Shown here: positions 1 through 13,298 of the stretch, one piece after another | Layout of the letters: the number at the start of each line of letters is the position of its first letter | How positions within the stretch are numbered: position 1 is the first letter of the stretch | Origin: Litomosoides sigmodontis | Taxonomy: Eukaryota; Nematoda; Chromadorea; Rhabditida; Onchocercidae | Reading direction: 5' to 3' | DNA: 64,000 nt | Assembly (NCBI GenBank): GCA_963070105.1 | Contig: OY718807.1 | Location: 2,782,501-2,846,500, forward strand | Position numbers and translations under genes: made by a program | Notes under the pieces: model-generated | What the model was told of the DNA's origin: nothing | Databases searched by the model: none | The model's input: the letters and a program-made list of their open reading frames with translations, nothing else

Positions 1-308
1 AATTACTAAATGCTAACTTAATAGAGAGGAGCGAAAAAACGAAGAGTGAAAATGTGATAAGTGTAATATGAAAATATAATAAAATGATATACACTTCTTT
101 CGACTAATGTTTTTTTTCATTTTATGATAATTTTAATGCAAGTAAATTGTTAATTAATTATTATTTAAAATTACCTAAATATAACAAAAACTATGTATTG
201 TTACTTTCATCATTTCTTGCTTCTTCTGATTCACTTTTATTGAATATTACGCTAATTATTTTTGCATATGTTTGTTTGTTTGTGTTTTTTCTTCGTTAAA
301 TTCAAAAA

Positions 309-572
309 ATGGCAGCATTTGCATCATTTATGTTATTCATGATTTTTTTTCACCATTTTAGCTTAATGTCAGCTTACAATCCGTATGACTTGCAACGAAA
401 TGTGTTGGCAGCATATGCGATGAAAACAAATGTTATGGCGCATGCAGCTGCAGCTGCAGTTGCAGTACAGTCACCTGCAGCAAACAGTAATAGTAATAGC
501 AATGGTAGTAGTAGTAATAGCAACAGTACGCATTGTGGTACAGTTTTAACACAAGCTGCGTCAGCTGTATAA
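309..572 (+). CDS. Possible exon of an unidentified + strand gene
   Basis: This is an open frame whose second half looks protein-like. It follows an acceptor-like CACCATTTTAG ending at about 361. It reads an NPYDLQRNV segment, then an Ala/Val-rich stretch, then a Ser/Asn-rich stretch coded by AGT/AAT-type codons, and stops at 570-572. The first ~17 codons before the acceptor are T-rich and are probably intron. A GTATAAGA donor-like site just before the stop means this could be an internal exon instead of a terminal one. I do not recognise the family; the composition fits a disordered tail of a regulatory or RNA-binding protein, which is only a guess. Nothing upstream in the window completes it. 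Confidence 0.35.
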   Translation: MAAFASFMLFMIFFHHFSLMSAYNPYDLQRNVLAAYAMKTNVMAHAAAAAVAVQSPAANSNSNSNGSSSNSNSTHCGTVLTQAASAV

Positions 573-894
573 GATAATTTTTGGGTATGTTTGTTTCTTT
601 TTTCTTTTTATTTTCCTTTTTTTGGACTTAAACTATGATATTCTCGAAGTTAGTTTTCAATCAAAAAAACGGTTTTTTTGTCAATTTCAAATATCCTAAA
701 TTTTAAAATTATAAAATTTATTAATGAACTTAAATGAAACATTCAATTGTTGTTTTGTGTAAGCGATTCATTCTTCTTTGTTTTTTTTTTGTTTCAAACG
801 ATTCTTTTTTTGTTTTTAAATTTTCAAAAAAAAATCATTCCAAATACAATTAAGAAATCTTGTTTAATGTATCGTACTAATGTGATATGGTTTA

Positions 895-896
<2 letters not shown>

Positions 897-974
<78 letters not shown>
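897..974. repeat. (TG)39 microsatellite
   Basis: This is an uninterrupted run of TG dinucleotides. Alternating purine-pyrimidine tracts of this length can adopt Z-DNA and are usually length-polymorphic. Confidence 0.95.
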
Positions 975-976
<2 letters not shown>

Positions 977-2425
977 ATAATAATACTGTCCTCAAGTTTG
1001 CTCTTTCATTCCTTTTTTTCTTCAATTTATTTCCCAAACTAAAATGCTTTATGATTCATCGGACAAAATAATTTCGATTTTGGGAAGAGGAAGTAACAAA
1101 ATGGGAGAAGAAATAATAATGCGAATAAGAAAAGAAAAAAAGGGAGGAAAAAATAGGAATGGTATGCTTTGTTTGCACTTTCTTATTGAAAATATGTAGC
1201 CTTTGATGGCTGATAATGATAAGTAGATGATAAAAAAATTTTTGCCTATTATTATCAGTAAAGAGAAGCGAAAAGAATTGGCGAGAGAATTTTTGAATAA
1301 ACAAATTTGAATTTAACTTTTAGGAAGAATTTTTAATTACAATAAATGATTGATTATGAAAGAGAGGAAAAAAAAAGATTAGACTTTATCCTCTCTTATC
1401 ACAATCCTATTCATTCCGACAACAAATATTAATTTAGACTACTAATTCAATGAAATAAAATTTTAAAATGGATTAGTTAGAGTCTCTCGCTCGCTCTCTC
1501 TCTCTCTCCGTGTGCAAAGTTCAAAATTTCTATTATAAATGGTAATATTTTTAATTTTAGTAGTAGCATAAGTATTTATTTTTGATTTCTTATCTGTTTG
1601 TCCTATCTATTCCTCATATCTTATCATATGTGTTGAATATGCCTGATATGTTTTCTGATAATATTTCAGGTAAGAAAAATATTAACAAATAACTGTAAGA
1701 AGAATAATTTTTGATACAAAAAAAAAAACAAAAAATTATGATATAGCGCAGCAGTGCTATATGTAATGCCATTGGAGGAAAAAAAAGAAAACATTTTGTT
1801 CGGTTATTAATTTGAACGGTGTTCGGTGCTGTTCAACTAGCTATCTCTTCCAACTAGCTAGTGTAATAATAACTGATAAGATGAAATAAATTGTAATTGT
1901 TACAACAGTAGTGATGAAGTAAACAAAAATTATTAGATTTTTTTTTTCCTTCTGCGAAATGATTTCACATTGTTGAATTCATTTTCAAATTAATGCTAAT
2001 TTTCAATAAATATTGATGTGATGCAACAATTGTTGTTGAGAATAAAAACTCATGCAGTAGAAATAATGAATTGACATCAATTCAATTAATTTACTAAAAT
2101 GTACCATACCAGTTCAATAATCAATTAAAATTTTCTCCTATTGTCGGGGAAAAAAAAGAAACTGTTTGATGAATGAATGAGCATTTTATTTTCTCTTTCA
2201 ATAGTTTCGTTTTGTTATTTTGATTTCCTGAATTGAATTTTCTCATTCTTGTCAAATTTTAAATGATTTCCGTCTTTATGGATAAAGTGCTCAAAGGGAA
2301 ACGATGAAAAATGAGTTGAGATGAGGGTGTGAGAGAGATTGTAGAGGTGCAGTTTTTAGGATACGATTGTTGTTAAAGTGAAAATCGTCTTAGTTAAATT
2401 TATTGCATACCTTAAATGTTGTTAT

Positions 2426-2566
2426 TACTGATGCTGATGATGATGATGATGATAGTAATAATAGTAAGTGATGGTAGATGATGGTGATGACGATGACGAT
2501 GATGATGATAGTAATAATAAGTGATGATGATGATGACGATGACGATGGTGGTGGTGGTGGTGGTGA
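2426..2566. repeat. Imperfect GAT/GGT trinucleotide block
   Basis: Degenerate GAT, GAC and GTA triplets run through the block and end in a run of GGT/GTG triplets near 2545-2563. The predicted peptides on both strands are low-complexity and are not taken as genes. Confidence 0.85.
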
Positions 2567-3447
2567 CAATTGATGACCGTGATAAATGAGTGAATGAATG
2601 GTGTTGTGTTGTGAAGAGAAAATGATGGATGATTGCATGAAGTCTTTTCATTTCATCATCTTTTCCACATTTCAATTCTTCAGTAATATCTTTCTACTTT
2701 TTTATTTATTATTCGTTGATCTTCAAAATAATTTCTCTTCCACCTCTTACACATTCCTCCGTTTCGAAATTGTTATTTCTCTTTTTTCTCTCTCTCTCTC
2801 TCTCGCTCTTTCTTTTTTAAATCTACTGAAATTGTTAAATGAAATGCAATTTGAGAGGATGAGAGAAGAAGATGTGAAATGGATGAGTGGAAGTGTGGAA
2901 CGTAAATTAAATTTTGAATTTATTGCAAAAAAAAAGAATTAAAATACAAGGGAAGAGAAAAAGAAAATGAATGGTAGCTTCTGACATAACCTCTTTTTTC
3001 TTATTCAACTGTAAATTTTTTGTATGAATGGAAATTAAAGTGTGATGTGTTGGCATAGCTAAAAAATGTTTAAATTAATTTTCCAGTGGAATCGATCAAA
3101 CGTGCAAAATTTTGAAATTTAAGTAGGAGTGACGAAAAGGAATATTTAAAGAGAAATAATTTAAGTGATTAATTTATAAAATTTTGCTATTGTTACACAG
3201 GAAATGACATTTCTTCACTAATTTACAACATAGTACGCCATGTATCCGTCATACGTCATTGTTACATTAATCGTTACGTGTATAACTACGTGTTAATTTT
3301 TGTAAAACAAACTACTTATTATTTCAATATATATTTTACTAAATTATATCACATAGCCAGCAGCCTCTTTTATCATTCCATATTTTTAAAAACATATGGA
3401 ATTGTAGGTCTTTGCAGATTTAGCATTACCACACACAGACAGACAGA

Positions 3448-3450
<3 letters not shown>

Positions 3451-3488
<38 letters not shown>
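3451..3488. repeat. (AC)19 microsatellite
   Basis: This is a perfect AC run, preceded by a short CAGA repeat at 3434-3449. Confidence 0.9.
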
Positions 3489-3490
<2 letters not shown>

Positions 3491-3703
3491 TCCGTACTGA
3501 CAAATAAATCATTTGAAAAAATAGTTTTGTTCACTTTATCCCTCTGTTCTTTCAAGTTTGCTTGAGAAACCGATCCGGTAGGGCGGTTCGCTTGGAACCG
3601 ACGTGGTTTTTTTTTTCATACATTCATTCTTTCTTCGTTTTTTTTCTTCGGAACAAAGAATATGCATTGATGGTGAAGGATAGGATTTGTCACACCTGAA
3701 GCC

Positions 3704-3779
3704 CTGTGAACCATCATCGTCCACCGCCAATAATTCTTCAGGAAAATTTTTCACGCAATTATCCTTTTCCACTTCATCC
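3704..3779 (-). CDS. Weak exon candidate, minus strand
   Basis: On the minus strand an AAATTAAG acceptor-like site at ~3780 is followed by an open stretch with balanced codons. It is rich in Glu and Asp (DEVEKDNCVKNFPEELLAV and then DDDGSQGF), and a GTGTGA donor-like site follows near 3703. Base composition is clearly richer in GC than the flanks. There is no recognisable domain and no neighbouring exon, so this could be a chance open frame. Confidence 0.2.
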
Positions 3780-3896
3780 TTAATTTATGCTTCATTTTTC
3801 GCTTTCTTTCTTCCTTTTTGAACAAGTGATATTATTTAAAGAAGGGAAAAAGGATAGGAGGCGGTAATTGTTTGAAAAGAGTAAATGCAAAAGGAG

Positions 3897-3918
3897 TGTA
3901 TGTATGTATGTGTGTGTA

Positions 3919-3950
<32 letters not shown>

Positions 3951-3962
3951 TGTGTGTGTGTG
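3897..3962. repeat. TG/TATG microsatellite
   Basis: This is a compound run of TATG units grading into TG units with one TATG interruption near 3942. Confidence 0.9.
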
Positions 3963-5656
3963 AATAATGCAGTTATTAAAAAAAAAAAGTTAAATGATTG
4001 ATTGTCCCGCAAATAACTTCGTATTTTCGCCTTTTTTTTTGATTAGGAAAAAAAAGAATGATATTTGTGCTATTCAATATAATGTATTATTCGTATACAT
4101 ATATGTATTTATATATGTAAGATGAAAGAGAAGCGAAAGTTTTTTTTCTCATTAAATTATGATAAAATAATGATTCATTACTAATTAGGATTTATATACT
4201 GGAAAATAAACGGTAATTTTTAAATGGTAATACATGCACTAGAAGGGTTTTACTATTGGATGATGGTGATTGTTGTTTATGTTAACTAGTTAGTGTTAAT
4301 TATGTATTAAGTATCAAACACTTCTCATTTGCCGGTAACATTTCAATTATTGGTGATGCTTTTTTTCCTTCTCTCTCTCTCGCTCTCCCTTTGTGTCTTT
4401 GTCCCTTTCTCTCTCTCTCTCTATATTATTCTTTCAAATATTCCGACACCATATGGATATTAGCGTACGTTATGATAGCACTTTATTTTCAGTTATTTGA
4501 TTTATTTAACATTAAAATAATATTCAATGTATTGTTATCGGAATATGCGAAATTTTTATTTGATCGAAAGTTTTAAAATATGAATTATAATAATATGTTC
4601 TGATCAAAAATATTCAATCGTTGTAATTAATTATTAAAATTATAGTATGGATAGAATTTTTTGTATTAATTTTTAATCGGATTGTAAGTGGTTGGCAAAA
4701 AGAGGAGGAAAAGGAAAGAGAGAAAGAGGGGGGGGGGGAGAACAATTTTTTGTTCTCTTTTTTCTTCAAATATTTTAGCAAATTATTTGAAATGAATTAG
4801 TATTGAATAGTTGTAATTTGATCAGTTGAAATAGAATAAGTTCTAATAATTTTAGTAATACAAATGATTACGGTATTATCGTAGTACATTTAGATTGGAC
4901 GGTTACATGAAAAGTGACAGATGATAATGGGTAAGCCATAGGTAACATAACGATTACAACTCCGTAGAGTGATGATTCTGTTCATGATTAATAGTGTAAA
5001 GTGGTGATTGCTATCGTAGTATGATGAATTGTATAGTGATTTATTATCGATAATGTTGTATTAGATTACTTCATTAATCATGTAATTAGATTACTACGAT
5101 TGTGCTAATGGGAGATAAAAATGCTAGATGAATTGAATAGACAAAAAAGCATTACTATATCTGTATCTTTATTACAAGTACTTTTATTTTTCAAGGATTA
5201 AAATTGGAAGACGATGGGTGTTGAGATGGAAAATGAAGGAGTAGAAACTATGAATTTAATTTAACTTAATTAATCAATCTTCACTTAATTTTATTCTTAT
5301 TTTTCTTTGGCTTTTTTCATCTCTTTTTTTGTCATAATTTTCATCAACAAATATGAATAATTTGCAATTATAGTGGCAATTAATTACAGTTAATTAGTTG
5401 CATAGGACAAGGTTGGCATTTTATCTTTCGCTTAAATTCTTTCCATCCACAAATTTTCATTGCAATTTAATTATGTAAATTAATGTTTTTTTTCAAAATG
5501 ATGACATGTAATGTAAACTTTTGATTTAATTGCAATATTTGATTAACGGTTTTCGTTTTTTTTTCTATTTCGTTTTTTCTCATTGAGAAATGTAAATTTT
5601 TCAAAGTTTCATTTTCATGAATTTTTTAGTCATTGAATGCTTCAAATATATTACAG

Positions 5657-5744
5657 TATGTGGAAAAGTGGTGTACCCGATATATCTCAAAGGCCAAATA
5701 AACAATACCAGTTCCGCCGTCCTAACAGCAAATTTTACGATTAA
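5657..5744 (+). CDS. Candidate terminal exon, unidentified gene
   Basis: A canonical ATATTACAG acceptor at 5650-5656 is followed by an open frame in phase 2 (one base, then ATG TGG AAA AGT). It runs 29 codons and stops with TAA at 5742-5744. The peptide is basic and polar, containing SGVPDISQRPNKQYQF and ending RRPNSKFYD. Its base composition is much more gene-like than the surrounding AT-rich sequence. It may be the last exon of the same + strand gene as 309-572, but no exon between them was found and the phases cannot be tested. Family not recognised. Confidence 0.35.
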
Positions 5745-7843
5745 CATATCTCTTGAAAAACACTCTTCGCATTTTAGCACCCATACGTCTTTGTTCCTTA
5801 TTCTTTGTTGCATGTAAAGAATTGAAAAGCATTGATGCAAATGCGAGGATTAGTTAAAAATTTATGATGAAAATGGAATTGAAATTGAGTCATTCCAGTC
5901 AACGAAGAAGAAGAAAAAGAAGACGTGATGACGAATGGACGAATTTTTTGACTATTTTTGATTCACAAATATATGATTTAATTAAAGAAAAAGTTCGAAA
6001 GAGAGAGGAGGGAGGAGATATTTGCTTGATTTAACATTTTCAGAAATTAATTTCCTTTAATTTCAATTTTTTATGTTTCAGGAAATTTTTTAATGCAAAG
6101 AAAATGATTGTTGCTTTTTATTGCGCTTATCATCGAGAATTATCACGAGCATAATGTTTATCACGTCATCGTCATCATCATCATCGTCTTCGTATTTGCA
6201 TAAACGCAGTGTGAAAATATGGGAACAATTTCAGGAAAGCATTTTCCGGATTTTTTTGCTTTCTTTACCATTTACTTTTTCACAATAAGTTTATTTTTGG
6301 TAATATTTTTTCTTTTGTCCGTACATTTCTTCTCCTATTTCTATAAAATTTTTTTGTTGGCTGCATTTTCAATCTTTTGCATTTGTTATGTTACATTTTA
6401 TGATTGTGGTATTTTGCTTTTTTTTTTGTTTTCTTCAAATTTCTCATTTGATACTTTTGCTGCATTCTTCCATATCCAACAATGATATCACAGTGTTCAT
6501 TTCTCGTGTCAATCTCAAATTAATGTTATTTTTTTTTTATAATTCTGCATATGCAGTTCTCTTTTTCGGATTAACTTTATTGATTATCGTGTAATTGATC
6601 AAAATTTGAAATTTAATTGCAATAATTGACTAATTAGTTTTGTTTTACTTTTTTATATTATATTTTCGCTGCTAATGCATCTTTCCTTTTTTTTCCGATC
6701 AAAAATGTGTAAAATGATGAAATTGCGAAATGTGAAGCATGAAGGTGAAGATAGTGAAGACGTGAAGGTGATGTTCATTGAATGCAAAAGTAATATTTAT
6801 CATAGTTCATTAAAATAATCATTTATTTGATTCAGGTGAATGTTAAATTATTACTGTTTTTTTTTCTCTCCGTAGCTATTGGATGGACATATTCGTAATA
6901 AAAGTTATTGTCATCAAAGAAAAAAAAGAAGGAAAACGATTTTGAAGTGTTCGAATAGCATCGTAAATATTTAAATTAAAAAGTTTATTGGATGAGAAAA
7001 GTATCATTTGGAAATTGATGCATTCTTTTTTGAAATAAAATTATTTTATGGTAAACGAATGCTTTGTTGAAAGCTTTATCAAAAAAAAAAAATCTTTTTT
7101 TCTCATTTATGGTATATGGATTTGAATTAATTATTTTTAATTTTGCACATAAGAAAAATGTTTGTATGTCTGATTTTTTTCACTCTCTAAACTTCACTAT
7201 TGTTTGATTTCGCTGTATTAATGGTGTTTAATTAGCAAATTGTTTAATTAGTTACACTTGTCAACAGCATTATATTGCGAGGTACGTACGCGCTTTATTT
7301 CATATGATTAAATTATGAATTAATGTATAAATATTTTATTTCAAATATTTTGTCTGCTAAAATAGTTTTTTAAATGTGCTAAGGAGGAGGATGAGATAGG
7401 CTTAGGGACTAGAGATTTTTGAATAGGCTAGGCTAAGCTTTTTTCTTTTTAACACCAGAGGTTATTGAATCTTAGTGGGAGCGGTTCGTTAATGTTACGT
7501 CTTTTCGAAATTGCCGAGCCTATTCTCTCTACTCTTTCTTTCCTCCTTCACTCAATCTTTACTTCGATAGTAAGAATGTATGAGTAGCAATTAGTAGTAG
7601 TGATAGTAGTAGATGTATTAACGGTTGAAAAGTTTCCAGTTAAAAAAAAATTTGTTAATTTAAAATTTTGTGGATTTAATTAAATTTTGCTTTACATTTT
7701 ATACTTTTATTGCCTAATGTTCATTCATTCGTTCCTCCTTTATTTCGGCATTGTACGTCATTGCTTCTGTGTCGCTTTTGAATTTAACAAGTAATCAAAA
7801 AAAAGTATTTTTTTTAAAACGGAGTTTTTCTCTTGTTGGTTGT

Positions 7844-7865
7844 ATGATATGATATGATATGATAT
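7844..7865. repeat. GATAT pentanucleotide repeat
   Basis: About four tandem copies of the pentamer GATAT. Confidence 0.85.
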
Positions 7866-9880
7866 TATTTTTTATGAGTAAAAGAAATTTGCATTCGTGA
7901 TGTTTTCCTTCATACACACACATATGTATGTAAATATATATATATATGTGGATAAACAGAACTTAAGATTGCTTTATTTGTTTATTTTTCATTTTTCCGC
8001 TTTTTTTTCGCTGAAATAATGGTTATGTGGGAAGTGGAAAAGTACATTTTGAAATGTGAGTTTAAATTTAATTCTTTTATTTGAAATATTTTAAATGATT
8101 TTTTTCTTCAATTTTTGGAAATCACCCAGTAGGATAAGTTGAATGCTTATCGGTAAATTGAAAATATGTCTTGCAAGACGCAGTTTTTTTTGAGCACACA
8201 AAAGAATACAGTTCGGTTTGCTGGTTCGGAATTGAATGATTGATTTTTTGGTTTTGCATAGTATCGATCTAATGGTTTACAGGCCTATTTAAAACTGTCC
8301 CACTAAGGCTACTTTGAAATTTTGTCAGTTTGGTGTAATTCAATGAAAAATTTGCGGAAGTAATTGTGAACGGTAAGGATGAGTAAGTGAAATTGATAAT
8401 GCACTAAAATAGATGATGCATGACAGTGGGAAGTGAAACATTCCTTTGTGCTAACTAAAATAAGGTAAGTTTTGCTCACGTGAATTTCGCCACTGCTTGC
8501 ACGTACGTTGATGACGTATGTGAAGGCAGCTATTCACATTTTACATTTTTTCCATATCTTTCCAATTTTTTTTTTTATTGTTCGATTAGAAAGTTGAAAG
8601 AAGCAAAGAGGGAAAATACCAAAAAATGAATCTATGAACTGTTGCAAATGTTTAAATTTTAAACGAACTGACAGTTAATAATGGTAATGGTTGTAATTTT
8701 TTTTTAATTAGTAATAATTGTTATTTCATTATCTTATTGCATTTATTTAAATTACATGAAGAAATATCCATTAAGTGAAATTATCATCTTATAGTCATGC
8801 ATCTTTTTTTTTTTGCTTTTTGCAATAAAGAAATAATTGCCGCCGCTACATTGCCACCCTTCCTGCCGCAATTGTTTCAAATCATATATTCAAATTTATG
8901 TAATTACCGTAATCATATATTGTCCTACTACCTTTTTGCTTCCTTCCCTGCATACGATAGATAATATTTGCGAAAGCTCTTCTATCGTAGTATCCGCTTA
9001 AAAGAAGTCATTGATCCACCACCTATCCGTCCATTCATCCATCTATTCTCATTCGTTTTTAGTGGTTGCAAAATGGATGGATGAAATTTGGTAATAAATA
9101 CCAATTTAGTTATTTCGTTATTTCAATTCCATCCTTTCATCAATCATAAATGGATGGATGGAATTTAGCAACAAATATGATAATTGCCAATTTAGTTATT
9201 CACTTATTTCCAATTTAGTTATTCGGCCAGTTATTTCATTGTTTCAATTCCATTTTTTTTGCTGTCCACCAACTCTTCTTTGTGTCATGTTTGCTTCAAC
9301 ATTTCATTAAAATTTGTTGCAATGAATTGTTGAGTTGTTTTATGAGATGAGGGAAAGATAAGAGAAGCGAGAGAATGAATGATGAAAAAATAGATAGCAT
9401 TTTAAATTAGAATATAATTAATTCTATAAAAAAAAAAGTTATATTGTTTCTTAGTAATTTTTCGAGCTACTAAAATCAAATCATTTCGTATTTTAATTAT
9501 GTAATCATTTATCGATCTTTTTATTCATTCAAAGTAATAAAATGGCAAATGAAATTTTACATACCTTAATGTAATTAATAAATTATTCATGAAAATATTT
9601 ATTTAGCAATGATGAAAGAGGAGAAGCAGTGGGGAAGGTAAGTAAACATTTTAAATGATTACAGTTAGCAAGGGATTATCTGCTAAATGATTCAGGCTCA
9701 CCCACCTTTCTTCATTCGATTCACTCATCGTGGCGACATGACAGAACTATCTTTCCTCCTGTATTTGCATATTTACTTCTTCATCGATCATTATGGAAAT
9801 GGAATGTTTGAATGAAAGCTTAGTGAGGGAGCGGAGGAAAAGCATCGTCATTTTGCGGCACTCTTATTTTACATCCACTC

Positions 9881-9907
9881 AACTTCAACTTCAACTTCAA
9901 CTTCAAC
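9881..9907. repeat. CTTCAA hexanucleotide repeat
   Basis: About four tandem hexamers. Confidence 0.85.
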
Positions 9908-12900
9908 ATCTTTTTTTTTTGCTCTCTCATTTCCGCGAGCTATGCACGACTGGCAGAGGGGAAGATGTTTTTTAGGGGAAAAAAAACAATACCGTATATT
10001 ACAATAACAATTGATAATTGGTGATAATGATAATGATGATGGTAGTGGTTATGATAATTAGTAATAATGATAATAATGATATAAAAATTAGTAATAATAA
10101 TTAATTAAATAATTACAATTGTATTCCATCCTTTCAACACTCTTCGACGGTCACACTCATTTCAAATTTTTCATTTCAGTCCATCCCTTATTCTCTCTCT
10201 CTCTCTCTCACGCACATGTCTTTTTACATTCTTTCAATACCTTCCATTATTTTTCCTCTTTTACAATCGTTGTTCACCTTTGAATTACTATTGTTCTATT
10301 TTAATTTTTTTTTGAAAGACTTTAAGAATTTTTTTTGCAATATCTTCGCCGTTTTTATTTCGAATTTAATTTGGAAATGAGCGAGCATTACGGTCCAATG
10401 AGCAATATTTTTTTTTTTTATCTAATATATTAAAATTTAAAAATACGCTACTTTGAGAAAAGCTATAAATTGAAATTGGAAATAAGCCAATGTTGCTTCA
10501 GCATTACGTAACACACGTGCCAAAAAAAACGTATGAATAAGGGTATTATGTACAGTAATATAAGCTATGTCTAAGTTATGCTAAGTATAGTATAGTTCAT
10601 CGTGCTTACTTGATTGAAGGGAATTCAATTATCGTTTAAATTTTACTAATCTATTTTTCAAATAAATTACTACAACATAATTTGATACATTCGCTATCTT
10701 AAACAGTTCTAATTATTCCATTGAATTTATTATTCTAATTTTCGGACGATAAATAACAGTGACATTTAGAGTCTTTTTTACGCTAACGCTTTTTTTTGCT
10801 TTTCTTTTGTTTCTCGAAATTCAATGAGAACAAAAATTGTAAATGAAATTACATATTTTTTTTCAGTCAATCGGCGTTGCTGTTGGTGATTTTCATGTGA
10901 TCCAATTATTTAATTTATATTGGTTTAGTTATATGAATAATCATTGAATTGTGTTGTACGGTATTTCATTGTACTGTATTGCATTCTGTTGCATATTACG
11001 TGTCATAATTTTTCCCTTCAAATGCATGTTTTAGCAAAAAAAAAAAACGCCACTATAAAATTTGAATTTTTATAATTGAATTTTTGAAATTTGAAATGTT
11101 CAAATTAGGAAAAGAAAAATTTTTAATGACTCTTTTAGAATTAAATTTATTTATTTTTTCCCACAAAAGAACTATTGAAGTTATAGTGAAAGGCTTCGAA
11201 ATATAAGGGTTCCTTTGCATTTCACTTTTTTATGTCAAACAGGAAAATTAGGTGATTAGCTTATTTTAAGAAAAAGCCATTTAACTTTTGGTTTTAATTT
11301 AATTTCAAATCAATACATCAACAAATCAGTCATTCAGTAATCAAGTTTTTGGGAAATATTATTTATCAATTTTTCATGTTTTCATTTTTCCCTTTTTTTC
11401 TGACATAGAACAAATCGTTATTGCGGCAATCACACACACACACACACACATTTATTTATAATTGGCGATTAAACTAAAATTAACCGAAAATAGCTAAATC
11501 TAAATTGCCGCAAGTATAGGCACGCACAAACACGCACGTACAAGTAAATGCTTATAATTAAATTAAATTTGATAAATAAGTTAAATTAAGTTCAGTTGTA
11601 CGAGATGCCTTTTCTTATTACATCATCCTTCTTTATTTGAAAAGGAAAAGTGAATTATTTGGAATTTTATGAGTGAAAAATTCGTTCATATTTCATCACG
11701 TAGAGGACGAATGCCAAGAGATTATTAGTGAGGCGGAAGGAAAAAACTTACAGTGAATATTTTTTGCAATCTTTCAACTTTACCGAATAGTTTTTTGTTT
11801 TTGTATTTGTAATTAGCAATGCGCTATCGCTTTCAAGTGGTTTTTTTCTCATTCTTTTTCCAAAATTGATTCTGTGTATTTTTGATGGGAAAAAGAATGA
11901 GAATTGCGAAGAGAAGAAAAGATAAAATGAAATTCGTGCAAGTTTAAATTTGAAAAATTCTTTCATTGTTTTTCTTCCTCCTTTGTCCACTGCAAAATTT
12001 TTGACCTTTTTCTTTACTTGTAAAAAAGTTAGATTTCAATTATTAGTTTAAAATTTGAATTTATTGGCTGAGAAATTGCACGACATCGTTGTGCAATCGT
12101 TTATTCTTCGATAACTTGTGCTTAAGCAAAAGATGACTAAATATTAAACAAAGAATAATAAATATTTCACTAACTGTAATTTCAATCAGTAAATTATTCG
12201 TTGAATCGCTGTTCACTGATTAATGGATTAAATCAGAATCATACTATGTTGTTTGATCTCTCACAACTTCGTCTTTCATTTGAATTGAAAAGGAGGAAGG
12301 CAGGGAGAGGAGACGGGAGGTAGGAAGGGAGAGAATAATTTGTGAGATTGTTAAGAAAATTTCCTTCATTGATTTTCTTTAAAAAAAAATTTCAGTTTTA
12401 ATGATTACTTTTCATCGCTATTATTTATAAGCTACTAATTAATTAATTAATGAGCGGGATTGCAATTAATGATATTTGAATGAGAGACATATGCTGTATG
12501 CATGCACACATTTTTTTTATTCATTAGAATAAATATCAATAATAATTAATAATAACAATAGAACAATAACAATAATAATGATAATAATAATTGCGATGAA
12601 GCGATAATATTATTACGATTAATAATGATAATAACAATGCGTAATAAATTCAAATTTTAATGAATAAATTATGAGAGCAAAGAAAACCACTGATACATTT
12701 CAACAAGTGCAATGCACTGTGCGACCTTTGAACTTTGATCAGAAAAAATACTGCAATTGTGTGAGTTAAAAAATGAAAAAAAAAGAAAAGCGCAAGTTAA
12801 TGTTAAAATCTAAAAAGTAAATAAATTATGTAATTTGCAAGAAGTATGAATGAATGACTTACTTAAAAGGAAGCGTATCAATGAAAAGTAAGTGGTTGTT

Positions 12901-13272
12901 CCTTTTATGTATGCGACTTCCGCCATCACTTTCGATTTCTTTCATCTATGAAAACTTTAATAGCATATTGAGAGCTAAGCAAGGATTGTCGAAAATTCAT
13001 CTCACATAAGCGAAACATATCTAATTTGATGAGAAATAGACAAATTAACGCAAGCAAAACTTTACCATTACACAAGGTAACATTATGGAATAAAAAAGGG
13101 AGGGAGAGAGAGAGAGAGAGAGAGAAAGAGAGGAAAAAAGGAGAAAACAATAAGTGGTATTATTATTGTCTAGAAGATAAATTAAGAAAGTTCAAATGCT
13201 AAAAGGAAGATTAGACAGGAGTGATGGATAGATGGTATAACGGATTACTTATAGAACAGTAGTGAATGATGT

Positions 13273-13298
13273 CCCCCCCCCCCTCCCCCCCCCCCCCC
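13273..13298. repeat. C11-T-C14 tract
   Basis: A near-continuous C run in a very AT-rich setting. The complementary strand is a G run with G-quadruplex potential, and the C strand could form an i-motif. Confidence 0.95.

Larger units (their letters stand above)
573..5656. other. Gene-free stretch with simple repeats
   Basis: No gene is supported here. The sequence is AT-rich with long T and A runs and CT tracts (about 1480-1510 and 2790-2810). There are TG/CA microsatellites at 897-974, 3451-3488 and 3897-3962, a GAT/GGT block at 2426-2566, and a G11 run at 4728-4738. One exon-like patch sits on the minus strand at about 3704-3779. Confidence 0.6.

Noticed and set aside
8440..8465. Strong donor AATAAG/GTAAGT with a short open stretch before it
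   Set aside because: The acceptor (GATGCATGACAG) is poor and only 13 codons are open; likely chance.
9691..9816. Frame beginning AHPPFFIRFTHRG after a TTCAG
   Set aside because: It is open for ~40 codons, but the later part is Tyr/Phe/Ile-rich like random AT sequence, with no donor or family.
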